From DATFDN01 sp963756495 (GTDB lineage Bacteria > Pseudomonadota > Alphaproteobacteria > Acetobacterales > Acetobacteraceae), in contig CAVWNS010000003.1 in NCBI GenBank assembly GCA_963756495.1, forward strand, positions 248,001 to 312,000: a stretch of 64,000 bases of DNA. The letters are read 5' to 3'. This document shows positions 37,518 through 46,132 of the stretch, piece after piece. The notes beneath the pieces are model-generated. The model saw only the letters and a program-made list of their open reading frames with translations. It did no database searches and was not told where the DNA came from. The stretch's first letter is position 1. Every line of letters begins with the position of its first letter. The position numbers were made by a program, and so were the translations under genes.

Positions 37518-39602
37518 CTATTCCGCAGCGATGGCGTGCGGCTCAGGCTCCTCGGGATCGGCAGCGGCGTCTTCCTCGCCGGTCAGGAAGTCCGGAAGGG
37601 CCTCGGCTTCACCCGCCGGTTCGGTAACCGCCGGCTCGGCCCCGGCGAGGCGTAGCGGCTCCGGCAGCCAGCCGGTCCCGTCCAGTAGCCGTTCGGCCTC
37701 CTTGGCCATTTCGGCCTTCTTCAGGTGGTCGATAAGCTGCGCGGAATGCTCGCCCTTCGCCTCGCGCACGGCTTCCAGGATGCGGGCCTTCGGGACCCGG
37801 CCGAGATAGGTATCGACCGTCGGCTTCCAGCCGGCGGCGGCCATGTCGAGCCCCACCGCCCGGGCGAGCTGATCGCCGTGGGCAAACGCGTCCGGCCGGC
37901 GGTTCCACGGCTCCTTCACCACGTTGACGGTGAGCGAAGCGCAATGAGCGAACAGCGCCGCCTGGCTGTCGCTGTCGAACGCCGTCAGCGTGTCCCAAAG
38001 ATCGGCCGGGGTTTCCGGTAACTGCTTGGCCCATTGCGCGTGGCGGGCGTCGATCGCCTTGGCGGAAGCGGTCTCGGCCAGGCCGGGCGCCTGAGCCGAG
38101 AAGCCGGACTGCTTCGCCGTGATCTCCAGGCAGGTGCTGGCGGCGTAGCGGTAGAAGGCATTGAGGCAGAGGGCGTGCAGCACCGCCTGGAACGCCACCT
38201 GCGGGTCGTTCGCTACGCCGTCCCGCAGCGACAGAGCGCGATGGGCGGTCAGCTCCGTCACCAGTCGGTCGGACAGCGGCCGGATGGTGTCATCTTCCTC
38301 CGGCGTTTCGGGCTCGGACCCCGCCGGCGCGCCGCCGATGGTGATGACCGCGCGCTGGACCTGGACCTCCTTGCTTGCCGGCTCAGGCGTTTTGTCGGTC
38401 CCGGTTTGAACCGGCTCGACGGGCGCTTCATCCTCCGGTCGGACGAAGCCGCGCTCGACGCGCAATGCGCCGTCGTTATCGATGCTGACGAAGATGCCGG
38501 CGCGGGCGATGTCGGCAGGATCGAACCGGATCAGTCGGTTTTCGAACACCGCCATGGCGGTCTCGATCTCGGCAAGCCGCTGATCGACCGCCTCGGGCAA
38601 ATCTTCACCGCCGGCGTGCTCGGCCTCCAGCGTCTCGTATTCGGTCCGCAGCGCCTCGAAGCTGGCCGCCTCCTCCTCGGTGAGTTCGGTGGTCTCGCCG
38701 ACCAGGCAACGCAGACCAGTGCTGTGGCCGTAGGGGAAGTCGGTCGCGACCACGATCCACTTCCAGCCTTCATCACGCGAGGCCTCCGCTTCGGCCTGGA
38801 GCTTTTCGCTCACCAGTCGATCGAGCAGCGTCGGGTCCTGGAGCCAGCCCCCATCATCGTGCTGGAACAGATCGCGCATCACCACGCCACCCGCCGCCTC
38901 GTAGACGTCAGCGCCGACGAAAAGCGCGCGCCGGTCGGACGCGCGGACGGCGCCCTCGGTGAGCTGACGGCGAATTAGATAGGGCTCCTTGTTGTAGCTC
39001 CGCGAAACGGAGTCCCAGACCTGCTCCTGGCGGGCATGGTCGGCGGTGACGGCGAACGCCATCAATTGCTCCAGCGTCATGCCGTCCTCGGCATAAATGT
39101 CGAGCAGCTTGGGCGACACCGCGGCGAGGCGCAGGCGCTGCTTCACGACAGTGGGATTCACGAAAAACCGTGCCGCGATCTCTTCATCGCCCAGGCCCTT
39201 CTCACGCAAAGCCTGGAACGCGCGAAACTGATCGAGCGGATGCAGCGCCACGCGCTGGACGTTTTCGGCCAGCGAATCTTCCTCGGCGATCCCGCCGTCG
39301 CGCACGACGCACGGCACAGGCGCGGTCTTGGCCAGGCGCTTTTGCTTGACCAGCAATTCCAGCGCGCGGAAGCGGCGGCCGCCCGCCGGCACCTCGAACA
39401 TGCCGGTCTCATTGCCGTCCGCGTCGACGATGGCACGGACACTGAGGCCCTGTAGCAGCGTGCGCCGGGCGATGTCCTCGGCCAGCTCCTCGATCGATAC
39501 GCCGGCCTTCACGCGCCGGACGTTCGCCTGGCTCAGCACCAGCTTATTGAAGGGGATATCGCGCGAGGTGCTGAGGGTGATCTTCTGAATCGTCGTTGCC
39601 AT
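37518..39602 (-). CDS. Large plasmid-type ParB/RepB-like nuclease-domain protein
   Basis: The 694-aa protein has a ParB N-terminal domain with SIEELAEDIARRTLLQGLSV, the nucleotide-binding PAGGRRFRALE and LAENVQRVALHPLDQF (ParB box). An HTH follows (DEEIAARFFVNPTVVKQRL). A long acidic middle and an α-helical C-terminus follow, with EILEAVREAKGE-like sequence. Such long ParB proteins accompany plasmids and ICEs in alphaproteobacteria and usually lack a paired ParA, as here. The ATG at 39602 is preferred; an upstream in-frame start adds unmatched residues. Confidence 0.85.
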   Translation of the reverse strand: MATTIQKITLSTSRDIPFNKLVLSQANVRRVKAGVSIEELAEDIARRTLLQGLSVRAIVDADGNETGMFEVPAGGRRFRALELLVKQKRLAKTAPVPCVVRDGGIAEEDSLAENVQRVALHPLDQFRAFQALREKGLGDEEIAARFFVNPTVVKQRLRLAAVSPKLLDIYAEDGMTLEQLMAFAVTADHARQEQVWDSVSRSYNKEPYLIRRQLTEGAVRASDRRALFVGADVYEAAGGVVMRDLFQHDDGGWLQDPTLLDRLVSEKLQAEAEASRDEGWKWIVVATDFPYGHSTGLRCLVGETTELTEEEAASFEALRTEYETLEAEHAGGEDLPEAVDQRLAEIETAMAVFENRLIRFDPADIARAGIFVSIDNDGALRVERGFVRPEDEAPVEPVQTGTDKTPEPASKEVQVQRAVITIGGAPAGSEPETPEEDDTIRPLSDRLVTELTAHRALSLRDGVANDPQVAFQAVLHALCLNAFYRYAASTCLEITAKQSGFSAQAPGLAETASAKAIDARHAQWAKQLPETPADLWDTLTAFDSDSQAALFAHCASLTVNVVKEPWNRRPDAFAHGDQLARAVGLDMAAAGWKPTVDTYLGRVPKARILEAVREAKGEHSAQLIDHLKKAEMAKEAERLLDGTGWLPEPLRLAGAEPAVTEPAGEAEALPDFLTGEEDAAADPEEPEPHAIAAE

Positions 39603-39657
39603 GTCGGCTTCTCCGTGACGGGCGGCCGAAAGCCTCTCTCTCGACCCGACCTCGTCA

Positions 39658-40381
39658 GTGCGCCAAGCACAACCCTCTAACTCTTTAAACTGAAAGGATG
39701 ATACCGGAGCTGGAGACAAAGCTACCAATGATCCTGGGGGGTGAAAGACCCTCCCCGCCACACGGTGCAGCGTGGGGCGAGAAGCGAACGGGTGAGGCCG
39801 ACCGGGTGCTTCCGGAACGCCGTAAATCAGCAGAACCCGTTAAAGCCGGGCGTGAGGGGACTTCCGATCCCAACAACGGCCCGGCCAGCGAGTCCGCCAT
39901 GGAGAGGGAAACCGAACCGATGGCCGAAGCCCCGTCAGAGGGTACCTCACCGACTCGGAAGTGGGTGAGGCAGTCGCAAGACTTGTGGAGCGCCGACCCG
40001 CAATTGACGGGTGCGCGTCAGGGATTTCGGGGAGACCCGAGATCAGTTGCCGGGAAAGCCTGCAAGGCCCGGCGGCCAGAATCCACACGGGGTAGAGGCG
40101 GCTCCTACAGCGGACGAGGAGCAGTGGTGGAACTTGGGAACCTGCCCGCGTTTCCGCCCCCGCCAGGGGACGGATGGCCGAAGCGACCGGCGAACGCGCG
40201 TGGCGGGGGCGGAGCCCGCATAGTAGTCCGAGGACGGGAAAGCCGTCCGCATGGCGAAGGCGGGCAGTGGATACAACTTGCAGGCAGGAGATGGACACTT
40301 TGTCCGGCACGGTGAATACCGGGTTTATTCTCGGCATGCGGCGCAAGCTGTATCGGTGGAGTGCCGCGGACCCTGAAAAGA
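39658..40381 (+). mobile_element. 5' part of a group II intron (ribozyme domains and start of its RT gene)
   Basis: The stretch starts at a GTGCGCC that fits the group II 5' consensus GUGYG. It has no convincing protein gene until 40291 but carries ribozyme-like signatures: GGGTGAAAGACCC, GCGAGAAGCGAACGG, AGAGGGAAACCGAACC and ATAGTAGTCCGAGGACGGG. At 40291 a short frame begins and includes ILGMRRKLYRWSAADPEK, the typical N-terminus of group II intron reverse transcriptases. It is cut after about 30 codons by the IS481 terminal repeat. The 3' ribozyme domains are absent. Confidence 0.7.
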
Positions 40382-41678
40382 TGTAGAAGTTTCTATTTGA
40401 TCTGACGGACTGTCGATCTGGCGTGGTGGGTGTCCGCCGGATCGAAGCTGTCGTGTGGTTCCGCTATGCCGCCTCCGCCACGTTCTGCTTTTCGCGCGCC
40501 TGATCGGCGCTGTCGAGGAATGTCTGCATCGGGGTTTTGCCGAAGCAGCATCGTCCCTGATGGGTGCGCTGCTCGTTGTAGACCGCCAGCCACTCGTCCA
40601 GATCGGCCTGCAGGGCGTCCGGCGTGTCGTAGACCTTCCTGCGGAACGCCACCCGGTAAAACTCGTCGAGCAGCGTCTTGTGAAACTGCTCGCAGATCCC
40701 GTTGGTCTGAGGGCGGAGTGGCCGCAGGTTCCGCCGGTCCGAAGGACCGGTGGAATGGCCACGGAGGGTTTTCACCTTGGTCCGAGTGTGGTCGATGTTC
40801 TCGACGGCGAGGTAGAGTTCATATTCGTGACGGTCATGGGCCCCGCAATACTCGGTGCCGCGATCAGTCAGGATCCTGTCGACCCGAATGCCGTGCTCGT
40901 CGAAGAACGGGATCACCCGGTCGTTCAGGATGTCGGCCGCCGTCAGCGGCGTCTTGCGGGTGTAGAGCTTGGCAAAGCCGACCTTGCTGTAGGTGTCGAT
41001 CACCGTCTGCTGATAGACGCGCCCGACTCCCTTCAGCGTGCCGACATAGAAGGTGTCCTGCGCCAGGCAGTAGCCGGGATGCTCGCTGTCGAACTCGCCG
41101 TGGGCTTCCTTGTCCAGCTTGGCCTTCTCCAGCGCGACCAACTGGCTCTCGGTGAGCACGCCGCCGTCCTGGGCCACCTTGGCTTCCAGCGCCTTCAGCC
41201 GCTTCCTCATGGTCTCCAGGTCGTGGCGCATCCAGATGCATCGGACGCCGAAGGGCGAGACTTCGGTGCCGCGCTTCTTCAGCTCGTTGGCGGCCCGCGC
41301 CTGGCCCCAGGCCGGCTGATCGATGGCCATCGCCACCACGGCTGCTTCCACCTCGGGCGCGGCGCGGTTCTTCATGTTGGGCTTGGAGCGGGTGATCTCG
41401 GCCAGCGCCAAATCGCCGCCCTTCTCGTACAGGTCGCGGAACCGGTAGAAGCTGTCGCGGCTGTAGCCCATCACCCGGCAAGCCTGGGTTACGCTGCCCA
41501 GCTGCTTGGCCAGCTCCAGCAAGCCGACCTTGGCCTTGATCACCTTGCGCTCGGTTGTCGTCATCACGGTCTCTCCCGTGGCTCCGGCCGGGGCGCTGCG
41601 CTTCGCCTATGGCTCCGCGCCCCGACCTCTTCGCCCACCGAGTTAAACCGTCCGTCAGATCATGTCAAGACTTCTACA
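40382..41678 (-). mobile_element. IS481-family insertion sequence
   Basis: Terminal inverted repeats begin TGTAGAAGT at 40382 and end ACTTCTACA at 41678. Inside, both arms share TGATCTGACGGAC. The flanks are a group II intron reverse-transcriptase gene on the left and the interior of an IS630-type transposase gene on the right, with no target duplication. That implies a deletion or recombination through the element. Confidence 0.88.
40464..41567 (-). CDS. IS481-family transposase
   Basis: The 367-aa protein has an N-terminal helix-turn-helix (SVTQACRVMGYSRDSFYRF) and a retroviral-integrase-like core. Catalytic Asp lies in LAQDTFYVGTLKGVG, the second in RILTDRGTEYCG and Glu in ICEQFHKTLLDEFY. 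RTHQGRCCFGKTPMQTF near the end is typical of IS481. It appears intact. The first of two adjacent Met codons is used. Confidence 0.92.
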   Translation of the reverse strand: MMTTTERKVIKAKVGLLELAKQLGSVTQACRVMGYSRDSFYRFRDLYEKGGDLALAEITRSKPNMKNRAAPEVEAAVVAMAIDQPAWGQARAANELKKRGTEVSPFGVRCIWMRHDLETMRKRLKALEAKVAQDGGVLTESQLVALEKAKLDKEAHGEFDSEHPGYCLAQDTFYVGTLKGVGRVYQQTVIDTYSKVGFAKLYTRKTPLTAADILNDRVIPFFDEHGIRVDRILTDRGTEYCGAHDRHEYELYLAVENIDHTRTKVKTLRGHSTGPSDRRNLRPLRPQTNGICEQFHKTLLDEFYRVAFRRKVYDTPDALQADLDEWLAVYNEQRTHQGRCCFGKTPMQTFLDSADQAREKQNVAEAA

Positions 41679-42429
41679 ATTGAAGCTGCCATTCGCGCTC
41701 TGGACCCGTGAGGCGGTGGGTGCGCTGATCGAGCGAGAGACCCGATTGCGCCTGTTGCGCTCGACCCTCACCAGCTACCTGCGCTCGTGGGGCTTCACGA
41801 TACAGCGCCCCATGAAGCGCGCCACCGAACGCAGCGAGCCGGCGGTTCGGGCCTGGCGGGAGCGCGGCTATCCTGCCATCGCCGCGCGCGCCAAGGAAGG
41901 CTGCGAGGTCCAGTGGGCCGACGAGACCGGCCTGTCCAACCAAGCCAACTATGGCCGCAGCTTCGCACCCAAAGGCAAGACGCCCGTCATCGCGCGCCCG
42001 GCGAGGAGGTTCTCGCAGTCGATGATCTCCAGCCTGACCAACCAGGGCAAGCTGCGCTTCATGATTTACGATGGCGCGCTGAAGGCCGCGATCTTCCTGC
42101 GCTTCCTGCGTCGTCTGGTCAAAGACGCGACGCGCAAGGTCTTCCTCATCGTCGATAACCCGCGGGTGCACCGTGCCAAGTTGGTTGCCGCCTGGGTGCA
42201 GGCGAACACCGAGCGGATCGAGTTGTTCTACCTGCCGCCCTACGCACCCGAGCACAATCCCCACGAGTTCCTGCACAACGACCTCAAGCAGGCCCTGGCG
42301 CGGCGCCGAATTCCCAGGGACAAGCCTGCACTGAAATCAGGTCTCGCCTCCTACATGCGTGGACTGCAGCGCCGACCGGCCAAGGTCCGCTCCTTCTTCC
42401 AGGCTCCATCCGTCCGCTATGCAGCCTGA
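41679..42429 (+). pseudogene. IS630-family transposase, 5'-truncated
   Basis: The frame enters from the IS481 repeat and continues as the DDE half of a second IS630 subgroup. It has VQWADETGLSNQANYGRSF, FLIVDNPRVHRAKLVAAW and LPPYAPEHNPHEFLHNDLKQ, with catalytic Asp, Asp and Glu (motif …NPHE). The N-terminal helix-turn-helix is missing. The 5' loss coincides with the IS481 boundary. Confidence 0.87.
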
Positions 42430-43018
42430 ACCACCAATGTTATGTATTTGACCGCCTGGTTAGTAATACGCGGGCTCGCTCGCACCATGGATAAGCCGAC
42501 CTCACCGACGACGGCCCGCACAGCTTGCCACAGGTTTCATCCACGGCGGGTCGCATGTTCCGATGACGAACTAATACCACTGGCCGCGTCCGATGACCGC
42601 TTTCGACCCATCTCGGACACCAGCGGGCCGAACGGAGGGTCTCGAAAACGGACGTCGTGCAGCGGAGCATCCCGTCGGCTTCGCGCCCGTATCTGTCGTC
42701 CAACGAGCAAGCGCTGCGTCGTGGAAGCGGACGTGCCAAGTAGCGCTCAGTGGTCGGTTGGGTGCACTTCCGCTCCCCACCCCATCGAGCCCCATGGGCG
42801 ATCCGTAGTGTTCTGGGCGCCGAAACGTAGACCAGTTCCGCGCACTGAAACGCTCTGACCTAAACTGAATCCTAAGCCATGGGGGCATCGCGACCGTTGC
42901 TTACCGATCCATGCAGCAAGGTCCACGATATGAACAGGCATTACGGGTGCGCCACGACATGCCAATCGGAATGCCAAAGATGTGCTGAACGTGATGCATG
43001 AAATTAAAGAGTTAGGCC
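42430..43018 (+). other. ~590-bp stretch without a recognisable gene
   Basis: Short open frames exist on both strands, but none has a ribosome site, typical codon use or recognisable protein similarity. CTAATACCACTGGCC near 42571 resembles an IS630 end, and the rest looks like eroded mobile DNA. Nothing can be assigned. Confidence 0.5.
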
Positions 43019-43027
43019 GCTACCTTA

Positions 43028-44717
43028 GTAGCCGGGGCAAAACCCCGGGCGGGAAGCGATTTTTTGATTCCCGCGACGCGGCGGGTTCTGATTGAACCTT
43101 TGTGTGGGTACGCCGGTTGAGATCGATGGCCTGTCGCCGTCGGAGCTGAAGGCTCTGGTTGTGAGGCTGCTCGGCGAGGTAGCCGAGCTCAAGCGCGTGG
43201 TGGCGGAGCAGCGCGAGGAGATCGCGCGCCTGAAGGGCCTGAAAGGCCGCCCCGACATCAAGCCAAGCGGCATGGACGATGCGACGACGCAAACGCCGCC
43301 GCCGCGCCACGGCAAGCATCGCCGACGCGGCAGGTCGGCACCGCGGGTCAGCATCGAGGATCACGTGGTGAAGGCGGCCCCGCCGCCGGGATCGCGGTTC
43401 AAGGGCTACGAGACGTTCGTCGTGCAGGATCTGGTGTTGCACGCCCGGGTCATCCGCTATCGCCGCGAACGCTGGGCGACGCCGGACGGGCAGACGGTGC
43501 TGGCGCCGCTGCCGGCCGGTGTCGATGGGCATTTCGGCCCGGAGCTGCGCCGCTTCGTGCTCGCCCAGCACCACCAGGGGCAGGTGACGGTGGAGCGGCT
43601 GACCACGCAGTTGCGAGCCTTCGGCCTCAGCATCTCCAAACGCCAGGTGATGCGCCTGCTGATCGACCGCCACGAAGGGTTCCTCGCCGAAAGCCGTGAT
43701 GTGCTGCGGGCCGGATTGCAGGCCGCGGCGTGGATCACCGTGGATGACACCGCCGCGCGGCACGCCGGCCGCAACGGCTTCTGCACGCAGATCGGCAACG
43801 GCGACTTCACCTGGTTCGGCACGCGGGCGAGCAAGAGCCGGCTGAATTTCCTCGACCTGCTGCGCGCCGGCCACACCGACTACGTCGTCAACGACGCGGC
43901 GGTGGACTCCATGCGCTCCCGCTCGCTCGCCGGCCCGGTGATCAGCCGTTTGGCCGCCGCGCCGCAAACATCACTTCGCCGACCATGGCGCCTGGCAAGC
44001 CCATCTGCGGCACTTGGGCATCAGCGATTTGCAGGTCACGCCCGACCCCGTGTGCATCGCCACCGAAGGCGCGCTGTGGGGTGCTGTGACGGACTCACGG
44101 CTTCCTGCGGAATGCGCTCATCGTCAGCGATGACGCCGGTCAGTTCGCCGTCGGCCAGCATGCCCTATGCTGGGTGCACGCCGAACGGCTGGTGCACAAG
44201 CTCGACACCTTCACCGACCTCCATCGCGCCGCGCAAGAGCACATGCGTGCGCTGATCTGGTGGTTTTACGCCGATCTCAGGGCGTATCGTGCTGATCCGA
44301 GCACCCGCCGCCGCAGCGAGATGCGGGCCCGGTTCGATCGCCTCTTCGCCCGCCGCACCGGCTTCGCCATGCTCGATCGCCTACTGGCGCGGCTGCATGC
44401 CAACAAGCCCGAACTGCTGATGGTGCTCGACCGGCCGGAGATTCCGCTGCACACCAACGGCTCGGAGCGCGACATCCGCTGTCAGGTCATCAAGCGCAAG
44501 ATCAGCGGCGGCACCCACAGCGACGCCGGACGCGACTGCCGCGATGCGTTCCTCGGCCTGATGCACACCTGCGCCAAGCTCGGCATCCGCTTCTGGGACT
44601 ATCTCGGCGATCGGCTCGGCATCGCCAGCCAACTCCCGGTACCCGAACTCGCCGATTTCATCCGCTGCCGCGGACAGCCAGCCTGACGCCTCACGCCCGG
44701 GGTTTTGCCCCGGCTAC
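43028..44717 (+). mobile_element. IS66-family single-gene element with 9-bp target duplication
   Basis: Perfect 24-bp inverted repeats bound it: 43028–43051 begins GTAGCCGGGGCAAAACCCCG and 44694–44717 is its exact reverse complement. GCTACCTTA occurs immediately outside both ends (43019–43027 and 44718–44726). There is no tnpA or tnpB, so it belongs with the tnpC-only (ISBst12-like) subgroup. Each terminal repeat is itself a near-palindrome (CCGGGGCAAAACCCCGG). Confidence 0.92.
43092..44686 (+). pseudogene. IS66-type transposase (TnpC), two frame changes
   Basis: The N-terminus has the leucine-zipper-like VRLLGEVAELKRVVAEQREE and a basic linker. The DDE region starts with WITVDDTAARHAGRNG and runs on to RSLAGPVISRLAAAP. 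Extra bases near 43970 and 44092 shift the frame. The rest (WVHAERLVHKLDTF … HTNGSERDIRCQVIKRKISG) reaches the normal C-terminus at 44686. Restored length is about 530 aa. Perfect repeats and target duplication mean it moved recently, so the breaks are recent or artefactual. Confidence 0.85.
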
Positions 44718-44726
44718 GCTACCTTA

Positions 44727-44970
44727 CTAGAAAGTGCCAACTCGACCGCCGCGGCCGTGGAAAAACTGTAGGTATTCAAACCTAGATCAGGGTTTTCTCT
44801 TGAACAGACAGAGGGTTCCTGGCCATTATTGCTAAAATTCACGGCCTAAGCTCAACGCCCAGCGCGGGATCTCTGGACGGCGCGTGAGCGCCATAGCAGA
44901 TTGTTACGCGACCGATGCATGTTGACGTAGCGTTGCAATTCTCGGCCACAAAATTGAGGAACTTGCCTGG
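44727..44970 (+). promoter_or_regulatory. Leader region of the giant-protein operon
   Basis: This 244-bp A/T-richer stretch separates the IS66 from the first operon gene and should hold its promoter. TTGACG at 44922–44927 could be a –35 element, but no good –10 follows at 17 nt. GAGG about 10 nt before the ATG at 44971 is the likely ribosome site. The IS66 insertion directly upstream may have changed its regulation. Confidence 0.35.
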
Positions 44971-46122
44971 ATGGACTACCTTTTCGTCCCCGGTAATGAA
45001 GCCTCGGAAGAACTCGGTCGCAGGGTAATTGGGCGCCGGCCGAACACGACCACTATCACTTTGAAGCCGGCGCAGAATCACATCGCCGGGCTAATCGCCA
45101 AACTCGGCAGTGTCACGCACCCGATCGGCGACATCTTACTCGTCGCGCACGGGCTGGAAAGCGGCCGCTATTTCATCCCGCTCTCCGGCAAGGTCGGCAG
45201 CCCCTGCGACTTCAAATCGGCAACCGCCGCAGACAGCGCTAACACCATCCGGCTGCCGGCGTCGCTGCTGCAAGCCGCGCCGGCCGACCCCGTGCAAATC
45301 ATCACCCTCCGTCTGCGCGGCTGCAACATCGGCAAGGCCAAGCCGTTCATCGAGCGGCTGCAGAAGGCGATGACCCCGACGGGGGGAACGCTGAATGTCG
45401 TGGCGCCGCTGCATTATGACGAGTTCCACGCCATCCATGGTGGCTGGGTCGAATTCCTCGCCCACAAATTCACCCTGCGCGTTGCCAAACCATTCAAGGA
45501 CGCTACCGGCAAGGATGACCGGCCGGGGTTGCTGACGGCCTTCGACGCGGCCGGGTTCACGTATCTCGACGGGACCGCGATCCCTGCGGCGTCCTGGGGC
45601 AGTTGGGTTCCCGCCAGCATCCACCCGTCGGCGGACAAGTGGCGCCAGAGTTTCGACTTCACCCTCGATCTCGACCCGGCGGCGAACGGGCAGACGACGG
45701 TGACCCTGCACCGCGAATACGGCTACGAGCGCCTGCCGATCACCTGGACCTGGAAAGCGGCCGATCCTGGCACCGACGCCTTGCGGCTAGACCTGCTGCG
45801 CACCTCGCTGCCCCAGGGAAGTGTGGGCGGCTTGCACCTCTATGATCCGGGCTATGATTGGCCGCTGTATGAGCGGCTTGGGTTCACGAGCATCGACGAC
45901 CTTGTCGACAACCTCGACTGGGCGTTTCCCTTCTCGAACGGAACGTTCCACTACAGCGCGACCCGGCACGAATATACCGTCATGCTGCCGATCACCGACC
46001 CGCCAGCCGGGACGGCCAACCCGGTGGCGAAATTCTACAACTTCTTCCCGCTCAACGCCGCAGCCGGGCCCGGCGTGTTCAATCTCGACGAGACCAACAC
46101 CGATTTGTTCCTGATCGTCTAG
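44971..46122 (+). CDS. Operon protein A: candidate caspase/CHAT-like cysteine-peptidase domain
   Basis: The 383-aa product has no signal peptide. Its N-terminal half alternates strands and helices. It contains DILLVAHGLESG (His60-Gly61) and, 58 residues on, ITLRLRGCNIGKAKPFIERL (Cys118). A hydrophobic strand ending His-Gly followed by a strand ending in Cys and a helix is the arrangement of clan CD peptidases (caspase, CHAT, gingipain-like). The C-terminal half is β-rich, ending FYNFFPLNAAAGPG. Family membership is inferred from this layout only. It is the first gene of a five-gene coupled operon; gene B starts 11 nt after its stop. Confidence 0.75.
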   Translation: MDYLFVPGNEASEELGRRVIGRRPNTTTITLKPAQNHIAGLIAKLGSVTHPIGDILLVAHGLESGRYFIPLSGKVGSPCDFKSATAADSANTIRLPASLLQAAPADPVQIITLRLRGCNIGKAKPFIERLQKAMTPTGGTLNVVAPLHYDEFHAIHGGWVEFLAHKFTLRVAKPFKDATGKDDRPGLLTAFDAAGFTYLDGTAIPAASWGSWVPASIHPSADKWRQSFDFTLDLDPAANGQTTVTLHREYGYERLPITWTWKAADPGTDALRLDLLRTSLPQGSVGGLHLYDPGYDWPLYERLGFTSIDDLVDNLDWAFPFSNGTFHYSATRHEYTVMLPITDPPAGTANPVAKFYNFFPLNAAAGPGVFNLDETNTDLFLIV

Positions 46123-46132
46123 GGAGGGACAT

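Noticed and set aside
39698..40315. 205-codon plus-strand frame over the intron region
   Set aside because: The DNA carries group II ribozyme signatures, and the translated product is Gly/Arg/Pro-rich without protein-like pattern.
42571..42888. 105-codon minus-strand frame between the truncated IS630 and IS66
   Set aside because: No ribosome site, atypical composition and no recognisable similarity; probably eroded mobile DNA.
44922..44951. σ70-type promoter upstream of the giant-protein operon
   Set aside because: TTGACG is good as a –35 but no acceptable –10 is found at 16–18 nt, so it is mentioned only as a weak candidate in the leader entry.
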